Shown here: piece by piece, positions 53,797 to 61,922 of the stretch
How positions within the stretch are numbered: the stretch's first letter is position 1
Layout of the letters: each line of letters begins with the position of its first letter
NCBI GenBank assembly: GCA_041906465.1
Contig: JAYRJE010000001.1
Span: 186,001-250,000 of the forward strand
DNA length: 64,000 nt
Reading direction: 5' to 3'
DNA from: Didemnitutus sp041906465
GTDB lineage: Bacteria > Verrucomicrobiota > Verrucomicrobiia > Opitutales > Opitutaceae
Made by a program: the position numbers and the translations under genes
The notes under the pieces: model-generated
The model's input: only the letters and a program-made list of their open reading frames with translations
What the model was told of the DNA's origin: nothing
Database searches by the model: none

Positions 53797-53889
53797 GGCG
53801 GCGAGTCCCTTCGCCGCCGCTCGGCGCATTTGTGGGAGCGAGCTTGCTCGCGACTTCGCCCCAGCCGTCGCGAGCAAGCTCGCTCCCAC
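53791..53889. repeat. Hairpin repeat mosaic (GTAGGG and GTGGGAGC units)
   Basis: GGTAGGG with stem GGCGGCGA/TCGCCGCC (53797-53818) supplies the stop codon of the upstream gene. It is followed by GTGGGAGCGAGC/GCTCGCGAC (53832-53853) and, inverted, GTCGCGAGC/GCTCGCTCCCAC (53867-53889). The order of units is the same as at 48811-48931. Confidence 0.75.
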
Positions 53890-53957
53890 GGAACATGTCA
53901 CCGCACGTCGCTTGACGCCTCCGCGCACTTCAGCACGTTAGCGGCAGCTTTCTTCCC

Positions 53958-54425
53958 ATGCCCAAGTTTACCCTGAACGTGAATGGGCAGGCCCGCACTG
54001 TTGATGTGGCGGCGGATACTCCGCTGCTCTGGGTCCTGCGCGATACCCTCGAACTCGTCGGCACGAAATACGGCTGCGGCATCGGCCAATGCGGCGCGTG
54101 CACCGTGCACCTCAACGGCACGCCCGTCCGCTCGTGCCAGTTCCCCGTCTCGACCGTCGTCGGCATGCAGATCACGACGATCGAGGGCCTCTCGCCCGAC
54201 GGCTCGCACCCGCTGCAAAAAGCGTGGATCGACCACGACGTCCCGCAGTGCGGCTATTGCCAGTCGGGGCAGATCATGACCGCCGCGGCGCTGCTGAAAA
54301 ACAACCCGCACCCGAGCGACGAGGAGATCGACGGCACGATGGCGGGCAATCTCTGCCGCTGCGGCACGTATCTGCGCATCCGCGCCGCCATCAAGGACGC
54401 CGCGGCCCAAGGAGGTGCCAAATGA
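53958..54425 (+). CDS. [2Fe-2S] subunit of a xanthine-oxidase-family dehydrogenase (IorA/CoxS-like)
   Basis: A 155-residue electron-transfer subunit with two [2Fe-2S] clusters. The plant-ferredoxin-type site has Cys40, Cys45, Cys48 and Cys60 (YGCGIGQCGACTV); the helical second site has Cys98, Cys101, Cys133 and Cys135 (QCGYCQSGQ, NLCRCGTY). Length matches IorA of isoquinoline 1-oxidoreductase-type enzymes. It overlaps the large subunit gene by four bases (ATGA). Confidence 0.93.
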   Translation: MPKFTLNVNGQARTVDVAADTPLLWVLRDTLELVGTKYGCGIGQCGACTVHLNGTPVRSCQFPVSTVVGMQITTIEGLSPDGSHPLQKAWIDHDVPQCGYCQSGQIMTAAALLKNNPHPSDEEIDGTMAGNLCRCGTYLRIRAAIKDAAAQGGAK

Positions 54426-56632
54426 GCGCGCCGGAAAACAATTTCACGCGCCGCGATTTCATCCGCGTCACCGCGCTCGCCGGCGGCGGCTTCGCCCTCG
54501 GCCTCTCGTTCGTGCCCGACGCCATCGGCCAGCCCGCCCAGGCCCTCGACAACACCGCGCGCGTCTTCACGCCGAACCCCTTCATCCGCATCACGCCGGA
54601 CAATGTCATCACGATCGTCGCGAAAAATCCCGAGATCGGCCAAGGCATCAAGACGTCGCTGCCGATGATCGTCGCCGAGGAACTCGAGGTCGACTTCGAG
54701 AAAGTCGTCATCGAGCAGGCGCCGCTCAATCCCCAGCTCGGCGCGCAATTCGCCGGCGGCTCGCTCTCGACGCCGCAGAACTACGACCTGCTCCGCAAAG
54801 CCGGCGCGACCGCCCGGACGATGCTCGTCGAGGCCGCCGCGCAAACGTGGAACGTCCCCGTGTCCGAACTGGCCGCCGAGAAAGGCACCATCGTGCATCG
54901 CCCCACCGGCCGGCGCCTCACTTACGGCGAACTCGCGACGAAAGCCGCCACGCTTCCGATTCCCGACGAAGGCACGATCAAGCTGAAGGAACCCGACGAG
55001 TTCACGCTGCTCGGTTCGCGCGTCGGCGGCATCGACAATCCCGCCATCGTGACCGGCCAGCCGTTGTTCGGTATCGACCAGAAGGTCGCCGGCATGCGCT
55101 ACGCCGTCTACGAGAAATGCCCCGTCTTCGGCGGCAAGGTCGCGTCCGCGAATCTCGATCAGATCAAAGGCATGCCCGGCGTGCGCGATGCGTTCGTGCT
55201 CGACGGCACCGGCAACTACAACGGCCTGCTCTCCGGCGTCGCCATTCTCGCCGACTCGACGTGGGCCGCGTTCAAGGCCCGCGCTGCGCTGCGCGTCACG
55301 TGGGACGAAGGCGCCGGCGCCAACCAAAGCAGCACCGCCTTCGATGCGCGTGCGGCCGAACTCGCCGCTCAGCCCGGCCAAGTGCTCCGCCACGACGGCG
55401 ATGTCACCGCGGCCTTCGCGAGCGCCGCCAAAGTTGTCGAAGCGAAATACGCGTATCCTTACATCCACCACGCCACACTCGAGCCGATGAATGCCATGGC
55501 GTGGCCGACCGCCGACGGCGGCATGGAAATCCTCGCCCCCACCCAGACGCCCGGCGGCGCGCAGGACCTCGTCGCCAACACTCTCAAGATCCCGAAAGAG
55601 AAAATCAAAGTGCGCTTCACGCGCATCGGCGGCGGTTTCGGCCGCCGCCTGGCCAACGACTACGTGATCGAAGCCGCCGCCATCGCGCAAAAAGCGGGCG
55701 GGCCCATCAAACTCACCTGGACCCGCGAGCAGGACACGCAGCACGGCCTCTATCGTCCGTGCGGGTGGCACAACCTCAAGGGCGCCGTCGACGCCTCCGG
55801 CAAACTCATCGCCTGGCAGAACCACTTCGTCACGGTCGGCCTCAACAACGACAAGGATCCCGGCAGCAGCGCCGGCCTGAGCCCGGTTGAGTTTCCCGGC
55901 CGCTTCGTGCCGAACTTCCACCTCGAGCAGTCGATCGTGAACACCAACGTGCCGACCGGCCCGCTTCGCGCGCCCGGCAGCAACGCGATCGCGTTCGTGA
56001 TGCAGAGCTTCATCGACGAACTTGCGCACGCCGCCGGTCGCGATCCGGTTGAGTTTCGCCTCGATTTGCTCGGCGACAAGGTCATGCCCGCCCCCGGCCC
56101 GCGCGGACTGCCCTACGACGCACCGCGCATGGCCAACGTGCTCCGCACCGTCGCCGAAAAAGCCGGCTGGGGCAAAAAGCTGCCGCGCGGCTCCGGTCAG
56201 GGCGTCGCGTTTCACTTCAGCCATCGTGGCTATTTCGCCGAGGTCGCCGAGGTCAGCGTCGCGCAAGACGGCACGCTCAAGGTCCACCGCGTCACCGTCG
56301 TCGGCGACGTCGGACCGATCATCAACCTGAGCGGCGCGGAAAACCAGGTGCAGGGCTCCGTTATCGACGCGCTCGGCGCGGCGTGGCTGCAGGAAGTCAC
56401 GCTCGAACGCGGTCGCGTCACGCAGGCCAACTTCGACACCTATCCGCTGCTCCGCATCATGGACACGCCGCAAGTCGACGTGCACTTCATCCAGAGCAAG
56501 AATCCGCCCACCGGCCTCGGCGAGCCCGGCTATCCGCCGCTTCCGCCTGCCGTGTGCAACGCGATCTTCGCCGCCACCGGCAAACGCATCCGCTCGCTCC
56601 CGTTCACGAAGCACGACCTGCGCTGGAGCTGA
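54422..56632 (+). CDS. Molybdopterin-binding large subunit (IorB/CoxL-like), Tat-exported
   Basis: A 736-residue molybdenum hydroxylase subunit. The N terminus carries a twin-arginine motif (FTRRDFIRVTALAGGGFALG), so the complex is probably exported folded to the periplasm. Mo-pterin motifs seen: GQGIKTSLPMIVAEELEVDF, GGGFGRRLANDYVIEAAAIA, PLRAPGSNAIAFVMQSFIDE, and GLGEPGYPPLPPAVCNAI near the end with the catalytic Glu. An AGGAGG lies ahead of the start. With the 2Fe-2S subunit it forms a two-subunit dehydrogenase without a FAD subunit, as in the aldehyde/isoquinoline oxidoreductase group. The substrate is not known. Confidence 0.92.
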   Translation: MSAPENNFTRRDFIRVTALAGGGFALGLSFVPDAIGQPAQALDNTARVFTPNPFIRITPDNVITIVAKNPEIGQGIKTSLPMIVAEELEVDFEKVVIEQAPLNPQLGAQFAGGSLSTPQNYDLLRKAGATARTMLVEAAAQTWNVPVSELAAEKGTIVHRPTGRRLTYGELATKAATLPIPDEGTIKLKEPDEFTLLGSRVGGIDNPAIVTGQPLFGIDQKVAGMRYAVYEKCPVFGGKVASANLDQIKGMPGVRDAFVLDGTGNYNGLLSGVAILADSTWAAFKARAALRVTWDEGAGANQSSTAFDARAAELAAQPGQVLRHDGDVTAAFASAAKVVEAKYAYPYIHHATLEPMNAMAWPTADGGMEILAPTQTPGGAQDLVANTLKIPKEKIKVRFTRIGGGFGRRLANDYVIEAAAIAQKAGGPIKLTWTREQDTQHGLYRPCGWHNLKGAVDASGKLIAWQNHFVTVGLNNDKDPGSSAGLSPVEFPGRFVPNFHLEQSIVNTNVPTGPLRAPGSNAIAFVMQSFIDELAHAAGRDPVEFRLDLLGDKVMPAPGPRGLPYDAPRMANVLRTVAEKAGWGKKLPRGSGQGVAFHFSHRGYFAEVAEVSVAQDGTLKVHRVTVVGDVGPIINLSGAENQVQGSVIDALGAAWLQEVTLERGRVTQANFDTYPLLRIMDTPQVDVHFIQSKNPPTGLGEPGYPPLPPAVCNAIFAATGKRIRSLPFTKHDLRWS

Positions 56633-56640
56633 TCGTCGCC

Positions 56641-56724
56641 CGTAGCCGCGTTGGAGCGCAGCGACAACGTGGCCGCACACGAGTCAACCACCACGCTTTC
56701 GCCTGCGGCTCAAGCGCGGCTACA
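56641..56724. repeat. GTAGCCGCG / CGCGGCTAC inverted repeat
   Basis: CGTAGCCGCG near 56642 pairs with CGCGGCTAC near 56713, and AACGTGGCC lies between. This fills the gap between the convergent oxidoreductase and menA genes and could act as a bidirectional stop for transcription, though no T run is obvious. Confidence 0.45.
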
Positions 56725-56744
56725 ACGAGCCGATCAACGAATCT

Positions 56745-57632
56745 TCACCGCGCGCCCCACACGACGCCGGCACTCAACAGCACGCCAAACACCGCGAGAA
56801 ACCTCGCCGTGTCGGCCAGCACCGCAATCTGCTCGCGCGGCTCCACGGAGCCACCGAGCCGATGCGTCAACCGCATCCCCCAAGGGGCGAGCACGAGCGG
56901 CAGCAACACCGGCCAGCGCCAGCCCGCCAACATCAACTCCGGCGCGCACGCCAGCGCCGCGAGCGCCGACAAACCATATTGCCACAGCGCAAACTTCCGC
57001 CCGAACCGCACGACGAGCGTGCGTTTGCCGGCCTTCACGTCCGTCTCCACGTCGCGATAATTGTTCGCAACGAGAATATTCGCCGCCAGCAAACCGACCG
57101 CCGCAGCCGCCGCCATGACCGGCCAGGTCACCGCGTGGGCTTGCACGTAGAACGTCGCGCCCACGGCCACGAGACCGAAGAAAATGAACACGAACAGATC
57201 GCCCAGTCCGTTGTAGCCGAGCGGATATGGCCCGCCGGTGTAGGCGATCGCGCACACGATGCTCACGACGCCGATCGGCAGCAGAACCCATCCGCCCTCC
57301 GCGACAAGCAACAACCCCACCGCAAACGCCGCGCCGAGCACGAGCGCCGTCGCGATCAACATCGTGCGCGGCGTCACGAGTCCTGCCGCCACCGCGCGGC
57401 GCGGCCCAATGCGTTCGGGCGTGTCCGCGCCTTGCACGAAATCAAAATAGTCGTTCGCGAAATTCGTGCCGATCTGCACGAGCAGCGAAAACACGAGGCA
57501 GATCGCCGCCTTCGCCAGACTCGACGCACCCGCCGCGTGCGCGAATGCCGTGCCGACAAGCACGGGAATCACCGCGGCCGGCAGGGTTTTCGGACGCGCG
57601 GCTTCGACCCAGATTTTCGCGCCGCCGGCCAT
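56745..57632 (-). CDS. menA: 1,4-dihydroxy-2-naphthoate polyprenyltransferase
   Basis: Membrane prenyltransferase of menaquinone synthesis (UbiA superfamily). The 295-residue protein has about nine helices and the two Asp-rich motifs: FANDYFDFVQGADTPERIGP (with RIGPRRAV typical of MenA) near residue 58 and NILVANNYRDVETDVKAGKR near 185. The start ARPKTLPAAVIPVLVGTAFA is also family-typical. It is the last gene of a six-gene minus-strand run, three bases after the membrane-protein gene. Confidence 0.93.
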   Translation of the reverse strand: MAGGAKIWVEAARPKTLPAAVIPVLVGTAFAHAAGASSLAKAAICLVFSLLVQIGTNFANDYFDFVQGADTPERIGPRRAVAAGLVTPRTMLIATALVLGAAFAVGLLLVAEGGWVLLPIGVVSIVCAIAYTGGPYPLGYNGLGDLFVFIFFGLVAVGATFYVQAHAVTWPVMAAAAAVGLLAANILVANNYRDVETDVKAGKRTLVVRFGRKFALWQYGLSALAALACAPELMLAGWRWPVLLPLVLAPWGMRLTHRLGGSVEPREQIAVLADTARFLAVFGVLLSAGVVWGAR

Positions 57633-57635
57633 CGC

Positions 57636-58277
57636 TCACCACATCAGGTTGCGCCGGCGCGTGAAGATCACCATCGGCCGCTTCACCATCATGCTCCAGA
57701 TGACAGGCACGAGCAGGATGAACGTATTGAACAGCGCAATGCGCCAGTCGTCGCCCAGGAAAAAGTTGAACGGCAGCAGCAACAACGCGTAGGCACTCAC
57801 GAACAGGCGCGGCGTCGGGATCACGGGATTGACGGCACAAACGAGGAGAAACGCCAGTGCGCCGGGATAATAACTCCCCATCCCGCTGCTCAGCCCGGCA
57901 TAGAAGAAAACCGCCGCGAAGAAAGTGATGCGTTCACGCCAGCGGATTGACTGAATGAGCACCGCGATGAACGCCACGGCACAGCAGAGCCAGAATACCA
58001 GCCACTTGCTCTCCTGCTCCGCCTCGAAGCTGAAGTCCCACAGCGCCACGGCGCCCACCAGCGCCCGCAACACATCGATGTAATTGCGCTTGTTCTTCAA
58101 CTCGCGTCCCAAGCGCACCGATTTGTCGTCCGGGTCATTGGCTCCGTCCTGCGCGAAGCGCTCCATCGTTTCGCGCTCCTTGCGCGACTTGCGCCACAAC
58201 TTTCCGAAACGCATCCACTGCCGCGGAAACCACAGCATGGCGAGAGCGAGAGCGAGATACGGCCAATGGACAATCAT
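57636..58277 (-). CDS. Multi-pass membrane protein, unknown
   Basis: A 213-residue protein with about five transmembrane helices (WPYLALALAMLWF, LVFWLCCAVAFIAVLIQSI, LFNTFILLVPVIWSMMV) and a basic cytoplasmic loop (RKSRKERETMERFAQDGAND). The ATG at 58277 is chosen since upstream frame is Arg-rich nonsense. No family recognised. It sits between a TPR-protein gene (40-base gap) and menA. Confidence 0.55.
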   Translation of the reverse strand: MIVHWPYLALALAMLWFPRQWMRFGKLWRKSRKERETMERFAQDGANDPDDKSVRLGRELKNKRNYIDVLRALVGAVALWDFSFEAEQESKWLVFWLCCAVAFIAVLIQSIRWRERITFFAAVFFYAGLSSGMGSYYPGALAFLLVCAVNPVIPTPRLFVSAYALLLLPFNFFLGDDWRIALFNTFILLVPVIWSMMVKRPMVIFTRRRNLMW

Positions 58278-58317
58278 CGTGCGAATCGGGTCATGGAGTC
58301 GGGCGCCCGGAGGGTTG

Positions 58318-58989
58318 TCAAAGCGCTTCTCCGGGCGGCGCCAGCTCGCGCTCCAGCGCGGCAATCCGCGCCGTGACGAGCGCGCGTTGGGCCGCCGGAT
58401 CATCGGCTGGCAGCCGCGGCAACCAACGCTTCAGCCACGCCAACGCTTCCCGCGGGTGGCCGGACTGGCGCAACAACTCCGCGTAGATCCGTCCGGCATG
58501 CCACGGTGCATCCGGCAACTCTGCCGCGCGACGATAGAAATCCGCCGCCCGTGAGACATCGCGCAGAGCGTAAAGCGCCAGATTACCTGCCTCGATCAGG
58601 CTCCGCGCGTTTCGTTCACCGCTCGCCAGCACGAGCGCGATCGCCTCTTCGCCCAATTCCGCACGCCAACGCGCCCGCAAAGCCAACGGCGCCGCCGGCT
58701 CGTGCGACTCGCGCCACGCCAGGAAATCGAACGCGCGCATCCGCGCCGCATTGAAACGAAAGTAGTCGCTGTGCGGCGCCACCCGCACCGCCAGCGCCGA
58801 CCAGCTCCGCGCTCGCGCCTCGTCTCGCGCCTCCCACGCCAGATCGGCCTTCAGCCAGCTCCAATCCGCCGCGAGCGCGGTCGCGACACTGCGTCCGCTT
58901 CCTCCCGCCATCAGTCCGCACGCGAACAACGCTCCGGCGCCGACCAGCGCGAGCAACGACCACCCGACCGTGCGCGACTCAGAGCTCAC
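58318..58989 (-). CDS. Membrane-anchored TPR-like protein
   Basis: A 223-residue protein with one N-terminal helix in the membrane (VGWSLLALVGAGALFACGLM) and a helical repeat domain resembling TPRs (SRAADFYRRAAELPDAPWHA, GRIYAELLRQSGHPREALAW). The start GTG 58989 overlaps the end of the ABC permease gene by 11 bases. It could assist the exporter or a neighbouring enzyme; function unknown. Confidence 0.6.
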   Translation of the reverse strand: MSSESRTVGWSLLALVGAGALFACGLMAGGSGRSVATALAADWSWLKADLAWEARDEARARSWSALAVRVAPHSDYFRFNAARMRAFDFLAWRESHEPAAPLALRARWRAELGEEAIALVLASGERNARSLIEAGNLALYALRDVSRAADFYRRAAELPDAPWHAGRIYAELLRQSGHPREALAWLKRWLPRLPADDPAAQRALVTARIAALERELAPPGEAL

Positions 58990-59722
58990 GTCGCGAGAAA
59001 ACCCACGCCCCCAACCCGGTGTAGAGGAGTGCGTAGCCCCCGAAATACGCCGCCGCGAGGACCGCCGGGGCGTCGTCGGCGACCGCGAACCGGGGCACGC
59101 ACGCACCCAGCGCCCACCACACGATTTGCCCGGCGACAGACGCACGCTCCGCCGCGTGCGCAACCACCGCGGCCAGATGCCCCGCGAGCGCGAGCGCCAG
59201 CGTCAGCGTCGTCGCCAGCAGCGCGCTCCGTGTCAGGGTGGCGAAAAAAATCCCGGCCGCGGCCACCACGAGCAGCGGCCCCAAGGCCCGGACCAGCGCG
59301 CGCACCACATCGGGCACGAACGCGCCATGCCCCAAGCCGTGGAACAAAGCGACCGCCGCCACGCCGCACAACAGGGCGAGCCAGCCGAGCGCCACGACCG
59401 TTGCGGCCACCTGCGCCGCCACGAGTTCCGATCGACGCACGCCGTGCAACAACACGACCGTCGTCGCCCGCGTGCGCAAACCTTCGAAAAAAATCCCCGG
59501 GCCGACGAGCGCCGCGAATGCCGCGCCGCCACCCGCCAGGACCCCCGCTGCGTAATCCACCAAAAAAAACACCTCCGCGGTGTCGAAGTGCAGCTGCCGC
59601 ATCAGCGCTCCGCCCGCCACGAACGCCACGACGACCGCCACGATCACCCACCCCGCGCGCAGGCGGAGCACCACCGCCAGCCAGAACTGGACGAGCGCCC
59701 AGTATTGCCCCAGCAACTTCAT
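58979..59722 (-). CDS. ABC-2-type transporter permease
   Basis: A 247-residue protein with six hydrophobic segments (WVIVAVVVAFVAGGALM, AAFAALVGPGIFFEGL, LGWLALLCGVAAVALF, LLVVAAAGIFFATLT, LALALAGHLAAVVAH, YFGGYALLYTGLGAWVF). The motif GIFFEGLRTRATTVVLLHGV after the second helix is the usual coupling loop of ABC-2 permeases. It overlaps the ATPase gene by four bases. Cargo unknown. Confidence 0.78.
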   Translation of the reverse strand: MKLLGQYWALVQFWLAVVLRLRAGWVIVAVVVAFVAGGALMRQLHFDTAEVFFLVDYAAGVLAGGGAAFAALVGPGIFFEGLRTRATTVVLLHGVRRSELVAAQVAATVVALGWLALLCGVAAVALFHGLGHGAFVPDVVRALVRALGPLLVVAAAGIFFATLTRSALLATTLTLALALAGHLAAVVAHAAERASVAGQIVWWALGACVPRFAVADDAPAVLAAAYFGGYALLYTGLGAWVFSRREL

Positions 59723-60462
59723 GGGCGCGTCGTCTCCAGAAAAATCCGTTCGAGCCCGCCTCGCGCCACGACCGCCGCGCGCTCACCATCGAACAACACG
59801 CGTCCGCGTTCCAGCAGGATGATCTGGTCGCACAACTCGTCGAGATGCGGCAGAAAGTGAGCGCTGAAGACGACCGTGCGCCCCGCCGCCCGCTGTGCCG
59901 CCATCAACTCGCGCAACGCCGCCTGCCCGCGCGGATCGAGACCCGACGCCGGCTCGTCGAGCAGCAGCACGTCCGGCTGACGCAACAACGCCTGCGCGAG
60001 CCCCACTCGTTGCCGCTGCCCCTTCGACAACGCGGCGAGCGGCTGCGCCGCAATTTCCGTCAGCCCCGCTTGCCCGAGGGCGGCTTCGACCGCCGTGGCC
60101 GCATCGGATCCGGCCGGCCCTCCCAGCGCGGCCAGCCGTCCGAGGAACTCCCGCGCGTCATCGAACTCCGGCAGCAACGTCTCCTCCGGCAAATACCCGA
60201 TCTGGCCTGCCCGCATCGCGTCAACGGGATCGCGGCCCAACACCGCACAGGAGCCGCGCGTCGCGCGGCTGAGCCCCGCGCAAAGCTTGAGCGTGGTGCT
60301 TTTCCCAGAACCGTTGGCCCCCACGAGCGCGCTGATCGTGCCGCGTCTGACGGTGAAACTGACCCCGTCGAGCGCGCCCACGGTGTGCCCGCGCCAGTCG
60401 GCGGGATAGTGCTTCACGAGGCGCTCCAACCGCACGGCAGGCGCATCGGCAGGATCGTTCAT
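59719..60462 (-). CDS. ABC transporter ATP-binding protein
   Basis: A 247-residue ATPase of the ABC-2 exporter type: Walker A GANGSGKSTT (48-57), Q-loop IGYLPEETLL, signature LSKGQRQRVGLAQALL, Walker B VLLLDEPASGLDP and H-loop SAHFLPHLDEL. The signature has SKGQ in place of SGGQ, common in this group. Coupled by ATGA overlaps to the acylphosphatase upstream and the permease downstream. Confidence 0.93.
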   Translation of the reverse strand: MNDPADAPAVRLERLVKHYPADWRGHTVGALDGVSFTVRRGTISALVGANGSGKSTTLKLCAGLSRATRGSCAVLGRDPVDAMRAGQIGYLPEETLLPEFDDAREFLGRLAALGGPAGSDAATAVEAALGQAGLTEIAAQPLAALSKGQRQRVGLAQALLRQPDVLLLDEPASGLDPRGQAALRELMAAQRAAGRTVVFSAHFLPHLDELCDQIILLERGRVLFDGERAAVVARGGLERIFLETTRP

Positions 60463-60734
60463 CGGATCGCGAAGCCCGCGAACTGCGCCGGCCGGCGCGC
60501 CGACGCGCGCTCGGTTTTGCGAATGTAACTTTCAAGCTGCTCCTGCACCGCCGCCACAAACGCGGCCACTTCCCCGGCCGTGCCCTCGGCTTCCAGCTGG
60601 ACGCGGCCATCGGGCAGATTGCGCACATAGCCCGAGACCTCGAACCCCTTGGCCACTTGCAGGGTCTGATAGCGAAAACCCACTCCTTGCACGTGACCGG
60701 AAAAGAATACGGTTTCGTGATGCACGTCAGCCAT
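60459..60734 (-). CDS. acyP: Acylphosphatase
   Basis: A 91-residue hydrolase of acyl phosphates. The catalytic arginine (Arg21, in GHVQGVGFRY) and asparagine (Asn39, in GYVRNLPDG) are both present. An upstream open frame to 60824 is Arg-rich and lacks similarity; ATG 60734 gives the normal length. It overlaps the ABC ATPase gene by four bases and leads the minus-strand run. Confidence 0.9.
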   Translation of the reverse strand: MADVHHETVFFSGHVQGVGFRYQTLQVAKGFEVSGYVRNLPDGRVQLEAEGTAGEVAAFVAAVQEQLESYIRKTERASARRPAQFAGFAIR

Positions 60735-60861
60735 CGGAGCATGACACAATTGCGACCGTTCCCCCGCAAATCGAAACCCGCCTAGAACGAGAATTTTAAT
60801 TGCGCGAGGCAGGGCGCTACGCACACTCCCGCGAGCGTCCTTCCAGACGCCACTTCCTTAA

Positions 60862-61539
60862 ATGACCAACCAAGATTCCGACGGGATGTTCGAGAACGAC
60901 TGGGATGAACGCCGGGAGCTCTCGTGGACCGAAGCGGATTGGGAACAGTATCTCGCCGAGCACGAAACCGCCGTGCGGGATTACCTGAAACACTACGAAC
61001 AGCTGCCCGCCGCGCCGGATCGTATCGATGAGGTCGCCCGCCGCATGGGCTGGGACATGCAGCCCGACGAGACGCCCCCCAACGAGGACGCGATCGACGC
61101 GGAAAGCAGCACCGAGTCCGATGGCCCCAATTTCGACGAAGACTTCGACCTTTACACCGTTCACCGCAACCCGGTGCACATCGCCACGAAGGCGCTTTAC
61201 GTGACGCTGCTGGCCAACTGGGAGCGCATTGCCGCGCACCCCGAGCGCATCCACCCGGCCATCAGCCTGGCGGTGGCCGGCTCGCTCTACCGCGGTCGGG
61301 AACACGCGCTCCAGGCCGTGCAATCGCTCGATATGGGCGACTACGCCCTGGCCATCTGCTTTTTCAAGCGCGCGCTGCGCGAACTGAACGACACCCTCGC
61401 GCGAGTTTCCGTTTCGACCGACTCCGACGGCGGCCTGCTGGCGCGCTACCGCGAATTTGCCACGCCCCGCCTGTTCGACCTCCGCGAGATCTGGCTCCGC
61501 GTCATGGCCGAATGCCGCAACGCCGACAGCGGCAACTGA
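60862..61539 (+). CDS. Conserved hypothetical protein, acidic, helical
   Basis: A 225-residue soluble protein with an acidic N terminus (NDWDERRELSWTEADWEQYL, DESDGPNFDEDFDLYTVH-type) and a helical C-terminal half with a TPR-like packing (AISLAVAGSLYRGREHALQA, SLDMGDYALAICFFKRALRE). No family recognised. It starts 127 bases from the divergent acylphosphatase gene. Confidence 0.6.
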   Translation: MTNQDSDGMFENDWDERRELSWTEADWEQYLAEHETAVRDYLKHYEQLPAAPDRIDEVARRMGWDMQPDETPPNEDAIDAESSTESDGPNFDEDFDLYTVHRNPVHIATKALYVTLLANWERIAAHPERIHPAISLAVAGSLYRGREHALQAVQSLDMGDYALAICFFKRALRELNDTLARVSVSTDSDGGLLARYREFATPRLFDLREIWLRVMAECRNADSGN

Positions 61540-61586
61540 CCTTCCCTTCGGAACGGAAACGCCGCGCGGGGAGTTCCCTTCCCCCC

Positions 61587-61883
61587 ATGAAAAACTCCAC
61601 GACGATCATCTGCGCGAGCGTCCTCCTCGCCACGCTGCCGGCGCTTGTTGGCTGCTCTTCCAGCCGAGTCGCTTCCCAAGCCAAAGATACCGACGAGTAT
61701 GAATACGTGTCGGTAACGGGCAGCATCACGCCCCGCCGTGTGAAGAAAGGGCAGAAGCTCCACGACAAAATCGCCATCGAATCAGCGAACGGACAAACCA
61801 CGGCCGACATGGAGCGCCGCGCGATGACGTCGCAACACGGGACACAGCAGACGACATCGGGCGGCTCTCTCGTGGGCCCCTGA
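61587..61883 (+). CDS. Small lipoprotein, unknown
   Basis: A 98-residue protein with a lipoprotein signal (MKNSTTIICASVLLATLPAL then VGCSS, lipidated Cys at about residue 23). The mature part is short, polar and probably disordered (DEYEYVSVTGSITPRRVKKG, then Gln/Thr/Ser-rich). The ATG is 47 bases after the preceding gene. A terminator follows at 61925-61955. Confidence 0.7.
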   Translation: MKNSTTIICASVLLATLPALVGCSSSRVASQAKDTDEYEYVSVTGSITPRRVKKGQKLHDKIAIESANGQTTADMERRAMTSQHGTQQTTSGGSLVGP

Positions 61884-61922
61884 CCACCGGCAGGGCCGGT
61901 CGCCGAAGCCCTCCAATGCCAA

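Noticed and set aside
54254..56680. Long minus-strand open frame opposite the molybdenum hydroxylase gene
   Set aside because: Antisense of iorB-like gene with full family motifs; no similarity or start signal of its own.
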